45,850 nucleotides of DNA. It comes from Verrucomicrobiales bacterium (lineage in GTDB: Bacteria > Verrucomicrobiota > Verrucomicrobiia > Limisphaerales > CANJXF01). Of this stretch, positions 16,173 through 24,606 are shown piece by piece (the first letter of the stretch is position 1; every line of letters begins with the position of its first letter). Under the pieces are notes generated by a model that was not told the origin of the DNA, did no database searches, and saw nothing but the letters and a program-made list of their open reading frames with translations. Position numbers and translations under genes: made by a program. Location of the stretch: NCBI GenBank assembly GCA_947478865.1, contig CANJXF010000034.1, forward strand, positions 1 to 45,850, in the 5' to 3' direction.

Positions 16173-16891
16173 TCGAGTTTAATATCACTGAAAATTGTTG
16201 TGTTTTGCCTCGATTGCAAAACGCGGGCGAGCGGTGTTTTACCGTCAGCCGAAATGGATTCCCGCAACGCGCCCTCCTTCCCCTGCCCCGATGCCAGCAC
16301 CCAAACCTCCTTCGCGGCCGCAATTGCGGCGTAGCTGAGCGTCAGCCGGCGTGGCGGCGGTTTGGGACCGATCACGGTAAGAAAGGGAGCGGCGCAATTC
16401 ACAACCTCCATGGAAGCGCCGGGAAAGAGCGAGGCAACATGTCCGTCCTCACCCATTCCGAGAAAAACCAAATCCAAAACGGGCTGGCCATTCTCATTCA
16501 ACGAAACGGTTTTACGGATCTCCAAATTGGCTTCCGCGACGGCAAGGTCTGGAACCAGCTCGCCGCGAAGCCGATGAATCTTTTCGCCTGATAGATTGAG
16601 CGGTTGAAAAAGATTTTGATCTGCCAATGCGAAATTGCTCTCGGCGTCACCCGGCGGAACACATCGTTCGTCGGCCCAAAAGAAATCGACGTTGCCAAGC
16701 GAAAGGTTCTTAGAGGGTGACTGTTCGGCGATATCGCAAAAAAGTCGGCGCGCAATGCGGCCACCTGAAAGCGCGACGGAATACGAAAGCCTTTGCTGGA
16801 ACGATTTCACCACGGCGAACAACCACAGTTCCGCCACGGAGCGAGAGAGCTCGCGATCGTCGTTGAAAGTTTTAAGGTCAAAATGCTTCAT
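16169..16891 (-). CDS. pgl: 6-phosphogluconolactonase
   Basis: 240 residues from ATG 16891; a longer frame back to 17002 would run into zwf. The enzyme hydrolyses 6-phosphogluconolactone, the product of the zwf enzyme. The DevB/SOL-type signatures are visible: VALSGGRIARRLF, VDFFWADERCVPPGDAESNF, LDLVFLGMGEDGHVASLFPG and PPPRRLTLSYAAI. It lies 35 bp after zwf and overlaps tsaD by ATGA, so zwf-pgl form a functional pair whose product enters the pentose phosphate or Entner-Doudoroff route. Confidence 0.95.
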   Translation of the reverse strand: MKHFDLKTFNDDRELSRSVAELWLFAVVKSFQQRLSYSVALSGGRIARRLFCDIAEQSPSKNLSLGNVDFFWADERCVPPGDAESNFALADQNLFQPLNLSGEKIHRLRGELVPDLAVAEANLEIRKTVSLNENGQPVLDLVFLGMGEDGHVASLFPGASMEVVNCAAPFLTVIGPKPPPRRLTLSYAAIAAAKEVWVLASGQGKEGALRESISADGKTPLARVLQSRQNTTIFSDIKLE

Positions 16892-16926
16892 GGCTGGTGC
16901 CGGGTGATCACTGCTGTTTTTGAAAT

Positions 16927-18489
16927 TCAAGTGACCGGATGCGGTTTGCGCCAGGCGTGGCTGCGTTGTGCAAGCAGTTCGTCTGCAGCGACCGGCCCCC
17001 ACGTACCCGATGAATAAATCTCGCTCTCACTGAGCGGAATTTTTTCCCAGGCCTGGCGGATCGGATCGACAATGCTCCATGCGGTTTCCACTTCATCTCG
17101 ACGAATGAAGAGAGTCGCGTCGCCCGCCAATACTTCGAGCAGCAGGCGTTCATAAGCTTCCGGCGTGTAGGCTCCAAATTCCGCATTGTAATCGAAATGC
17201 ATTCGGACCGGACGAATCTCCAAACTGGTGCCGGGGACCTTTCCATTGAACCGCAGGAAAATTCCCTCATTGGGCTGGAGGCGAAGCGTAATCGCATTCG
17301 AATCAAGGTTTGTCCCGCATTGCGCCGCAAACAAGACGTTGGGCGTCGGGCGAAATTGAATGCGCACTTCGCTGGCACTCATGGGAAGACCTTTTCCCGT
17401 GCGCAAATAAAACGGGACGCCAGACCAGCGCCAGTTATCAATCAACGTCCGCATGGCGACAAACGTTTCCGTATTCGAATCAGGGCGCACTTTAATTTCC
17501 TGGCGGTAAGCGACGCGCGCTTGGCCATCAATTTCACCGACGCCGTATTGACCGCGCACGACATTGTTCGCAACCTGGCTTGCGTCGAGCGGACGAATCG
17601 ATTTGAGCAACTTCACTTTTTCATCGCGAATGGACTCCGCTTCCAGGGAAACGGGCGGCTCCATGGCCACCAGCGCGAGGATCTGCAATAAATGGTTCTG
17701 CACCATGTCGCGCAGCGCCCCGGCTTCTTCGTAGTAACCGCCACGCCCGCCCACTCCAAGTTTTTCGCTCACCGTAATCTGCACTTGCTCGATGCATTGC
17801 CGGTTCCAAAGCTGCTCAAAAATCGCGTTGGAAAAACGAAACATCAAAATGTTTTGCACCGTCTCTTTGCCCAGATAATGGTCGATACGGTAAATCTGTT
17901 TTTCGAAAGCGAACCGCGTCAGCTCGGCGTTCAATTGTTGCGCGGAGATGAGATCGTGACCGAACGGCTTTTCCACCACCACGCGTTGCCAGAACTTTTT
18001 CCCCTCCTCGCGGTGGAGAAGGCTGGCTTTGTGCAGATGCTCCACCACTTCGGCGAATTGGCTCGGCGACGTCGAAAGATAAAAAAGCAAATTGCGGCGG
18101 AGCGATTCGTGGCCGAACGACTCGAGCTGCGTCTCCAGTTTTTTATAGGCATTGAGGTCCGAGAATTCGCCCTCGCAATAAAAAACATTCGCGGCAAACG
18201 CCTCCCACTGAGCGGCGTCCACGCTCTTGGTTCTTGAGAATTTTTGGAGATCCTCTTTCAGCTCCTCGCGCCAGCTCGCGTCGGATTTCTCCCGCCGGGC
18301 GAAGCCGATGATGCGAAAGGGATTCGGCAATTGCTTTTCGCAAAATAAATGGAACAAGGCAGGAATCAGTTTGCGTGCGGTCAAGTCGCCGCTGGCGCCG
18401 AAGATGACAATGGAACACGGCTCAACGGTTTTCCGCCCGTAGTCCAACCGGCAGCTTAATAATTCGTCCAACTGATCTAATTGATCCAT
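16927..18489 (-). CDS. zwf: Glucose-6-phosphate 1-dehydrogenase
   Basis: 520 residues. Oxidises glucose-6-phosphate with NAD(P)+, the entry to the oxidative pentose phosphate pathway. The nucleotide-binding loop is [11 protein letters not shown] (residues 30-40), the EKPFG motif lies at 173-177 and the substrate-binding RIDHYLGK at 201-208. [13 protein letters not shown] and the [10 protein letters not shown] segment also fit. It is the first gene of the eight-gene minus-strand train. Its promoter should lie in the 162-bp divergent space shared with the response regulator gene at 18652, but no clear -35/-10 pair stands out. Confidence 0.97.
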   Translation of the reverse strand: MDQLDQLDELLSCRLDYGRKTVEPCSIVIFGASGDLTARKLIPALFHLFCEKQLPNPFRIIGFARREKSDASWREELKEDLQKFSRTKSVDAAQWEAFAANVFYCEGEFSDLNAYKKLETQLESFGHESLRRNLLFYLSTSPSQFAEVVEHLHKASLLHREEGKKFWQRVVVEKPFGHDLISAQQLNAELTRFAFEKQIYRIDHYLGKETVQNILMFRFSNAIFEQLWNRQCIEQVQITVSEKLGVGGRGGYYEEAGALRDMVQNHLLQILALVAMEPPVSLEAESIRDEKVKLLKSIRPLDASQVANNVVRGQYGVGEIDGQARVAYRQEIKVRPDSNTETFVAMRTLIDNWRWSGVPFYLRTGKGLPMSASEVRIQFRPTPNVLFAAQCGTNLDSNAITLRLQPNEGIFLRFNGKVPGTSLEIRPVRMHFDYNAEFGAYTPEAYERLLLEVLAGDATLFIRRDEVETAWSIVDPIRQAWEKIPLSESEIYSSGTWGPVAADELLAQRSHAWRKPHPVT

Positions 18490-18651
18490 CGCGCGACAAT
18501 GGAGAAGCCAGGCGCGAATTTCAATAATCTTCCCTTATCTGGAAAAAAAATTTAGACAAACGGACGTCGTGTAATAGGTTCTGTTTCGAGGACAAAGGCC
18601 AAATCACTTTGCTGTTTTAGCAACGTCAGGATTTATAAGACTCGATCTGAA

Positions 18652-19107
18652 ATGAACACCGCCCCTTTGACCGTTTTGCTGATTGAGGACGATTTAAATG
18701 ATGCGCTCCTGTTGCAACGCTCCTTTTATCGCGCCAAGCTGACCAGTCTCTTGCGAGTCGTCACCGACGCCGAGCAAGCCATGACTTACCTCCAGCAGGT
18801 TCCCAATTTGGACGGCGACGAGTGCAACCCGATGCCGTCGTTGATCTTGCTCGATCTGAATTTGCCTGGCACTTCGGGTTTGCAAATGCTCGAGTGGTTG
18901 CGCCAACAACCGGGCGACTTGAAGCGCTTGCCAGTAATCATTTTGACTTCATCGCGCGAAACCAACGACATCGATCAAGCGTACGCCCTGGGAGCCAATT
19001 CCTACATCGCGAAGCCCAATGGAAACTTCGATGATTTAGCACAAATGGTAAAAAGTTTTGATGCGGTCATTCCCGATGAAAAAAGGAAAACTCAGGCATT
19101 CACCTAA
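18652..19107 (+). CDS. Stand-alone response regulator receiver (second Rcp1-type paralogue)
   Basis: 151 residues, a single receiver domain. E12-D13-D14 form the acidic pocket, D68 in LILLDLNLPG is the phospho-acceptor, TS in VIILTSSRE is the switch and K121 in YIAKPNG the conserved lysine. It belongs to the same subgroup as the regulator at 3239-3709 but is clearly diverged. It is transcribed away from zwf. No cognate kinase or output domain is nearby, so the signal is unknown. Confidence 0.9.
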   Translation: MNTAPLTVLLIEDDLNDALLLQRSFYRAKLTSLLRVVTDAEQAMTYLQQVPNLDGDECNPMPSLILLDLNLPGTSGLQMLEWLRQQPGDLKRLPVIILTSSRETNDIDQAYALGANSYIAKPNGNFDDLAQMVKSFDAVIPDEKRKTQAFT

Positions 19108-19181
19108 TATGAAAAGCGGAACGTCCTGATTGCAGAAGTTTGATGAGAAATTAAGATGGCTTTGTTGTTTGGGGGAAAACC

Positions 19182-19224
19182 TGACTGCCCTTTGAAGTGA
19201 TTGGTTGCACTTTGGGGGCAGTCA
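19182..19224. terminator. Imperfect palindrome between convergent genes, candidate two-way terminator
   Basis: TGACTGCCC (19182-19190) pairs with GGGCAGTCA (19216-19224). A nested AAGTG/CACTT pair inside extends the stem, leaving an 8-base loop. It stands between the convergent response regulator and lipoate ligase genes. The flanking T/A-runs are short, so termination strength is uncertain; it could instead be an operator or an mRNA-stabilising hairpin. Confidence 0.5.
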
Positions 19225-19314
19225 CTCTTTAGATCGTAGCCCTCCTGCGATCACTCGGGCGGGCGGACATGACACTCGTGGCCATGTTCGTTTTGCCCCT
19301 GATCTTTCGAAACT

Positions 19315-20028
19315 TCAGAATTTGAAATTCCACTCGGCCAGACCGTATTTTTCGTTCACAAGCCTAGAAAAATCAGGAATGTAACTTAGATTTTCCACCG
19401 CATTCCAGCCGGATTTCAAAATACGTTTCAGCTCAAGTGCCGGTTGATGCAAATTCATCAGGAAGTCCAAGTGAGTCCGGCCTTCCCGATAGCAAGGTTC
19501 TTTGGAAGGCATACAAAGTAATTGCTCGATCAGTTCCAATTTAAAATCCAAAAGGAATGTCCCGTGAAATAAAAGAAACTTTTTCTTTCTTCGCTGCGCA
19601 TTGCCGGAAAATTTCCGCTCACCAATGACCAGGTCCGTATGGCCTTCGATGCTCACACTTGAATTCAGATATGGTTTCAGCAGGTCACGGTGTCGCCCCA
19701 TGATGAATTGGTTGGCTTGGGTGATGGTCTGAAGGCGACCGTTATCCTCCCAATTGAGAATCAGCGAGTAGTTGATTGAACCCGGGCCTTGCAGAACCGT
19801 TCCACCGCCGCTGCACCGCCGCAGGATTGGAACCTTTTTCTCGCGGCAAGCTCCCGAATTCACTTCTAGGTCAACCTTGTTGGCGTAGCCGAGGACGACA
19901 AAATATTCGGTGGGTTCCCAGATTCGTAAAACCTCCGGCCCGCCAGTTTCTTCGCAAAAATCCAGCAAGGCCTCATCACAGGCGAGGTTTTCAGCCGGGG
20001 TTTCCAGGGTCAGGTCTAAATACTTCAT
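19315..20028 (-). CDS. lplA: Lipoate--protein ligase family protein
   Basis: 237 residues from ATG 20028, with a TTG immediately before it. The enzyme attaches lipoate (or octanoate) to the lysine of lipoyl domains. Signatures are LRIWEPTEYFVVLGY, the RRCSGGGTV loop at residues 70-78, GSINYSLIL and the catalytic lysine region GERKFSGNAQ (K139). The C-terminal accessory domain of full LplA is missing, as in the short LplA/LipM-type group. It sits next to aceE-aceF, whose E2 product is its expected substrate, but is transcribed the other way across a 239-bp divergent space. Confidence 0.85.
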   Translation of the reverse strand: MKYLDLTLETPAENLACDEALLDFCEETGGPEVLRIWEPTEYFVVLGYANKVDLEVNSGACREKKVPILRRCSGGGTVLQGPGSINYSLILNWEDNGRLQTITQANQFIMGRHRDLLKPYLNSSVSIEGHTDLVIGERKFSGNAQRRKKKFLLFHGTFLLDFKLELIEQLLCMPSKEPCYREGRTHLDFLMNLHQPALELKRILKSGWNAVENLSYIPDFSRLVNEKYGLAEWNFKF

Positions 20029-20267
20029 CAAAACAATAATTTGCGCCCGTTTTCAAGCGCACTAGAAAAATCGCCAGAACAACATTACGGTGGTCATGAC
20101 CGGATGGAAGCGAAACTTCATTCGGGATCGCGGGAGGGGCACGCTGCCTTCAAATTGAAAAATTGTTTCCAAAGAATTCCCAAAAATTAGGTTGGCGGAC
20201 TGGGTTCCCCAATTTACAACTCTGCCTTGCTTGCGCTGGCGTGAGCAATTTTTAGCTGATTTACACA

Positions 20268-22841
20268 GTGAAACCCAAAAGACGAGACATCGATATTACT
20301 TCGCATACGGATAGCGATCCGATTCGCACTCCCTATATCAACACGATTGCGCCCGAGGATGAACCGGTGTTTCCGGGGGATCGCGACACCGAGCGCCGCA
20401 TCAAAAGCATCATCCGCTGGAACGCAATGGCGATGGTCGTCAATGCGAACAGCAAGCACGACGGTTTGGGCGGGCATATCTCCAGCTTCGCTTCCTGCGC
20501 GACACTTTACGAAATTGGCTACAACCATTTTTTCCGCGGAGCGGAAGGCGATCGCCCGGCCGATCTGATTTATTTTCAAGGGCATGCGACTCCGGGAAAT
20601 TACGCGCGCGCTTTCCTCGAAGGTCGCCTCGACGAAAATGATTTGCAGAAATTTCGCCAGGAACTTTCGGTCGGCGGCGGGCTTTCGTCGTATCCGCATC
20701 CATACTTGATGCCGGATTTCTGGCAGTTCCCCACCGTCTCAATGGGACTCGGGCCGATCATGTCGCTATATCAGGCACGTTTCATTCGTTACATGCGAGC
20801 TCGCGGACTTTTGAGCACCAAAAACGAACCGAAAATTTGGACCTTCGTTGGCGATGGCGAAAGCGATGAACCAGAAACGCTCGGCGCGCTCACTTTGGCA
20901 TCACGCGAGAAACTCGACAACCTCGTCTGGGTCGTGAATTGCAATTTGCAACGGCTCGATGGACCCGTCCGTGGCAATGGAAAAATCATCCAGGAACTCG
21001 AAGGCGCATTCCGTGGCGCTGGATGGAACGTCATCAAAGTAATTTGGGGAACGAACTGGGATGCATTGCTTGCCAAAGACGAAACCGGTTTGCTCATGAA
21101 ACGCATGGAAGAATGCGTCGATGGCGATTATCAAAAATATACGGTTGAACCGGGCAGCTATATCCGCCGCCATTTCTTTGGCAAATATCCCCAATTGCTC
21201 GAGCTCGTAAATGATTTGACTGACGACGAACTGCGTAAATTAACGCGAGGCGGCCACGATCCGCAAAAAGTTTACGCCGCATTTAAAGCTGCGGTGGAAC
21301 ACAAGGGCTCGCCCACGGTCATTCTCGCGAAAACGGTCAAGGGATACGGTCTCGGTGAAGCGGGCGAAGGCCGGAACATTTCGCATCAACAGAAAAAGAT
21401 GAACGAAAAGGAGTTGCGCGAATTCCGCACGCGTTTCGACATCCCAATCAGCGACGAGGAAATTGCCGATTATCCGTTCTACCGTCCCTCACCCGATTCG
21501 CACGTCATAAAATATTTACAAGATCGCCGGAAGAAACTCGGCGGCTCGGTTCCGAAGCGCACCGTCAAAACGGCGCCGCTCACGATTCCGCCGCTCAGCA
21601 GCTTTTCCTACGCGCTGAAAGGCACTGGCCCAACCCGCGCCGGCTCCACGACAAAAGGTTTCGCGCAAACTTTGGTGTCCTTGCTGCGCGACAAAAATAT
21701 CGGGCGAAACATTGTTCCAATCATTCCAGACGAGGCCCGCACCTTCGGCATGGACACCATGTTTGCCGAGTTTGGAATTTATTCTTCCAATGGTCAGCTC
21801 TACGAGCCGGTCGATGCTGGAACCGCAGCGTTTTTCAAAGAAGCGAAGGACGGCCAAATTCTCAACGAAGGAATTAACGAAGCCGGCGCGATTTCCTCCT
21901 TCGTCGCCGCCGGAACATCTTACGCCAACCACGGCGTGAACATGATTCCGTTCTACATCTATTATTCGATGTTCGGCTTCCAACGCATCGGCGACCAAAT
22001 CTGGCTCGCGGCGGACAGTCGCACGAAAGGGTTTTTGCTCGGTGCAACCTACGGGCGAACCACGTTGAACGGCGAAGGATTGCAACATCAGGACGGCCAC
22101 AGCTTGCTGTTCGCCTCCTCGGTCCCGAATCTCCTCGCCTACGATCCAGCGTTTGATTTTGAAACGGCAGTCATCATGCACGACGGCTTGAAGCGCATGT
22201 ATGAAAAGGGCGAAGAGATTTTTTATTACATCACGCTTTACAACGAGGATTATCAAATGCCCGCGATGCCAGACGGCGTCGAAGAAGGCATTTTGAAAGG
22301 TCTTTATAAATTCAAGCCGGGTGTCGAAGGAAAAAAACATAAAGCGCAAATCTTCGGCAGTGGCGCGATCATTCGATCCGCCTTGAAAGCGCAGGAAATC
22401 CTAGCCGAGCGTTACGATGTTTCTGCTGATGTTTGGAGCGCCACGAATTACAAATCCCTTCGCAACGACGCGCTGAAAACAGAGCGATGGAATATGCTCC
22501 ATCCGACCGAGCTCCAGAAAAAGTCTTACCTCGAAACGCTGCTGGCGAATGAGAAAGGTCCGTTCGTTGCCGTATCCGATTGTATGAAATTGGTTCCAGA
22601 CCAGATCAATCGCTGGGTTCCAGGCGGGTTGACCACCTTGGGCACCGACGGCTTTGGGCGAAGCGATACGCGCCCGAACCTGCGTCGCTTTTTTGAAGTC
22701 GATGCGGAATCCACGGTCATTGCCACGTTGTGGGCTTTGGCAAATCGTGGCGCCATTGATAAAAAAATCGTGGCTAATGCGATCAAGGATCTTGGTGTGA
22801 ATCCGGAAAAAATGTTCCCAGAAATTCTTTCAGTCAGCTAA
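20268..22841 (+). CDS. aceE: Pyruvate dehydrogenase E1, homodimeric type
   Basis: 857 residues starting at GTG 20268. E1 decarboxylates pyruvate on thiamine diphosphate and passes the acetyl group to the lipoyl arm of E2. The homodimeric (E. coli-type) form is shown by NSKHDGLGGHISSFAS, YFQGHATPGNYARAFLEG, WTFVGDGESDEPETLGAL with the TPP motif ending in NCNLQRLDG, and KTVKGYGLGEAGEGRN. The C-terminal half holds FGMDTMFAEFGIYS and GINEAGAISSFVAAGTSYA. It is followed 4 bp later by aceF, so the two form an operon. Confidence 0.97.
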   Translation: MKPKRRDIDITSHTDSDPIRTPYINTIAPEDEPVFPGDRDTERRIKSIIRWNAMAMVVNANSKHDGLGGHISSFASCATLYEIGYNHFFRGAEGDRPADLIYFQGHATPGNYARAFLEGRLDENDLQKFRQELSVGGGLSSYPHPYLMPDFWQFPTVSMGLGPIMSLYQARFIRYMRARGLLSTKNEPKIWTFVGDGESDEPETLGALTLASREKLDNLVWVVNCNLQRLDGPVRGNGKIIQELEGAFRGAGWNVIKVIWGTNWDALLAKDETGLLMKRMEECVDGDYQKYTVEPGSYIRRHFFGKYPQLLELVNDLTDDELRKLTRGGHDPQKVYAAFKAAVEHKGSPTVILAKTVKGYGLGEAGEGRNISHQQKKMNEKELREFRTRFDIPISDEEIADYPFYRPSPDSHVIKYLQDRRKKLGGSVPKRTVKTAPLTIPPLSSFSYALKGTGPTRAGSTTKGFAQTLVSLLRDKNIGRNIVPIIPDEARTFGMDTMFAEFGIYSSNGQLYEPVDAGTAAFFKEAKDGQILNEGINEAGAISSFVAAGTSYANHGVNMIPFYIYYSMFGFQRIGDQIWLAADSRTKGFLLGATYGRTTLNGEGLQHQDGHSLLFASSVPNLLAYDPAFDFETAVIMHDGLKRMYEKGEEIFYYITLYNEDYQMPAMPDGVEEGILKGLYKFKPGVEGKKHKAQIFGSGAIIRSALKAQEILAERYDVSADVWSATNYKSLRNDALKTERWNMLHPTELQKKSYLETLLANEKGPFVAVSDCMKLVPDQINRWVPGGLTTLGTDGFGRSDTRPNLRRFFEVDAESTVIATLWALANRGAIDKKIVANAIKDLGVNPEKMFPEILSVS

Positions 22842-22845
22842 AACT

Positions 22846-24141
22846 ATGGACGTCAAATTACCGCCCCTCGGCGAAGGTGCCGATTCAGGAACCGTCGTAA
22901 ACATCCTCGTCAAAGAGGGTGATCAAATTGCCAAAGGCCAAACCATCATCGAGCTCGAGACCGGCAAAGCCGTCACGCCGATTTCCTCCAGCGCCGCCGG
23001 ACAGGTGGGCAAGGTGATCGTCAAAGAAGGGCAAAAAATTTCTGTCGGTTCGCCAATTCTTTCCCTGACTGGCGGGGCCGTAGAAGCGCCTGCCGCCGCG
23101 CCGAAAAAGGCAACCGCAGCGAAAGCTCCGGCCAAGAAGCCGGTGGTTGAGCAAGAGGAAGAAGCCGAAGAGTCCATCGACGAAGAGTTCGAATATACGG
23201 GTGAGAATCCTCCGCCCGCATCCCCTTCCCTTCGCCGCCTGGCGCAAGATCTGGGTATTGATTTACGCAAAGTGCGCGGCAGTGAAGGCGGCGGAAGAAT
23301 TGTCCTGGCAGATTTTAAAACCTATATTCAAGGGTTAAGGAGCTTGGCCAAACGGCCTGCCGCAGTGACTCCAACCGCCGGCCCGGCCAGCGGCAGCAGA
23401 CCCGTTGAGCAAATCGATTTCTCCCGCTTCGGTTCAATTTACAAACGGCCACTGACGCCGCTTCGCAAGGTCATCGCCCAGCGCATGACGGAGAATTCCG
23501 TCACGATTCCGCACGTGACGCAGTTCGATAACATTGACCTGACGAACCTGATGGCGCTTCGGAAAAAATACGCCGAAACCTACGAGAAGCATGGCGCGAA
23601 ACTTACCGTCACATCGTTCGCGGTCAAAGCACTCGTCAATGCACTCAAGAAGCATCCCGCGTTCAACTCCAGCCTCGACGAAGCAGCTCAGGAAATTGTT
23701 TTCAAAGAATATTTTCACATCGGCGTGGCCGTGGATACGGAACAAGGTTTGATGGTTCCGGTCATTCGCGACGCGGACAAAAAGGATTTAGTTCAAATTT
23801 CGAAAGAGTTGGTCGAACTCGCAGCCAAAGCCCGCGATCGAAAAATTTCCCTGGAAGAAATGCAGGGCGGCTCCATCACGATTTCAAATCAGGGCGCGTT
23901 CGGCGGCGCGCATTTCACGCCAATCGTGAACAAGCCCGAAGTTGCGATCCTCGGCATGGGCAAAGGCGCGATGAAACCAATCGTCACCAAGGAAAACAAA
24001 ATCGAAGCGCGGCTCGTTTTGCCTGTGACACTTTCCTACGATCACCGCGTCATCGACGGCGGCAGCGCCGCGCGTTTCATCGTGGACTTGGTCGCGGCTT
24101 TCCAGAATTTCGACGAAGCGGAAGTCAAGATCGGCGGGTAA
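22846..24141 (+). CDS. aceF: Dihydrolipoamide acetyltransferase (PDH E2)
   Basis: 431 residues. One lipoyl domain (1-80) carries its target lysine K41 in the turn ETGKAV, where most E2 proteins read (E/T)DKA. An Ala/Pro/Lys linker and an acidic stretch follow. The peripheral-subunit-binding domain is SPSLRRLAQDLGIDLRKVRGS (about 125-160). The catalytic domain ends with the acyltransferase motif SYDHRVIDGGSAARF, with His and Asp in place. Single-lipoyl E2 with homodimeric E1 resembles the arrangement in several Gram-negative phyla. A GC-rich hairpin after the stop may terminate the operon. The matching E3 gene (lpd) is 5.5 kb downstream. Confidence 0.96.
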   Translation: MDVKLPPLGEGADSGTVVNILVKEGDQIAKGQTIIELETGKAVTPISSSAAGQVGKVIVKEGQKISVGSPILSLTGGAVEAPAAAPKKATAAKAPAKKPVVEQEEEAEESIDEEFEYTGENPPPASPSLRRLAQDLGIDLRKVRGSEGGGRIVLADFKTYIQGLRSLAKRPAAVTPTAGPASGSRPVEQIDFSRFGSIYKRPLTPLRKVIAQRMTENSVTIPHVTQFDNIDLTNLMALRKKYAETYEKHGAKLTVTSFAVKALVNALKKHPAFNSSLDEAAQEIVFKEYFHIGVAVDTEQGLMVPVIRDADKKDLVQISKELVELAAKARDRKISLEEMQGGSITISNQGAFGGAHFTPIVNKPEVAILGMGKGAMKPIVTKENKIEARLVLPVTLSYDHRVIDGGSAARFIVDLVAAFQNFDEAEVKIGG

Positions 24142-24606
24142 TTGCGTTAGCTAAATCTCGGTTTTGGCGCGGGCTTTCGTCGTGCTCGCGCTTTCAATTT
24201 CTTGTCGTAAATCGGTTGCAACTCTTAGACCGATGACCAGAATTCCATCTTTGATTTGGTGGCTCAATGCCCACGATCATATTGGCGGAGGGAAGGGAAA
24301 CCGTTTATCCACTGCACACTGAATGATCTGGAAAACCTGTTACCGCCATGATGTTCGTAGATGGCGCTAGAGTAACCTAGGTCGAAAGGCGGATGATCGG
24401 GAAAAACTCCTCGTTTGCCGTTTGTGAATTACCTCAAAGGAATTCGTCGTTGTGGACTCGACTGCGCCCAATATCTGGTAAACCAAAGTTCCAGAACATT
24501 TTAAATCCTGAGCTTGGATTTGGCATCCACCGATCAGGATAATAAGCACGATCGCGCCTCGAATGAAGATTGCGAGGCGCGTCGTGGATTCACGTTCTTG
24601 CGTGGA
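24142..24606. other. Intergenic, with a possible lipoprotein gene remnant on the minus strand
   Basis: About 465 bases. Besides the candidate terminator at 24167, a minus-strand frame at 24367-24549 begins with a hydrophobic stretch ending in LIILIGGC, a lipobox-like motif. It is followed by a region that could be a short mature part, but the frame ends after about 60 codons, with Arg/Ser-rich sequence at its end. It has no convincing ATG or ribosome-binding site. It may be the 5' part of a decayed lipoprotein gene. Confidence 0.3.
24167..24200 (+). terminator. Candidate terminator after aceEF
   Basis: GCGCGGGC (24167-24174) pairs with GCTCGCGC (24184-24191) through one G-T pair, with a 9-base loop. 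A T-rich stretch (CTTTCAATTTCTT) follows. It lies 26 bp after the aceF stop. Confidence 0.5.

Noticed and set aside
24367-24549. 60-codon minus-strand frame with a lipobox-like LIGGC
   Set aside because: No good start or ribosome-binding site and an Arg/Ser-rich end; kept only as a possible remnant in the intergenic note.
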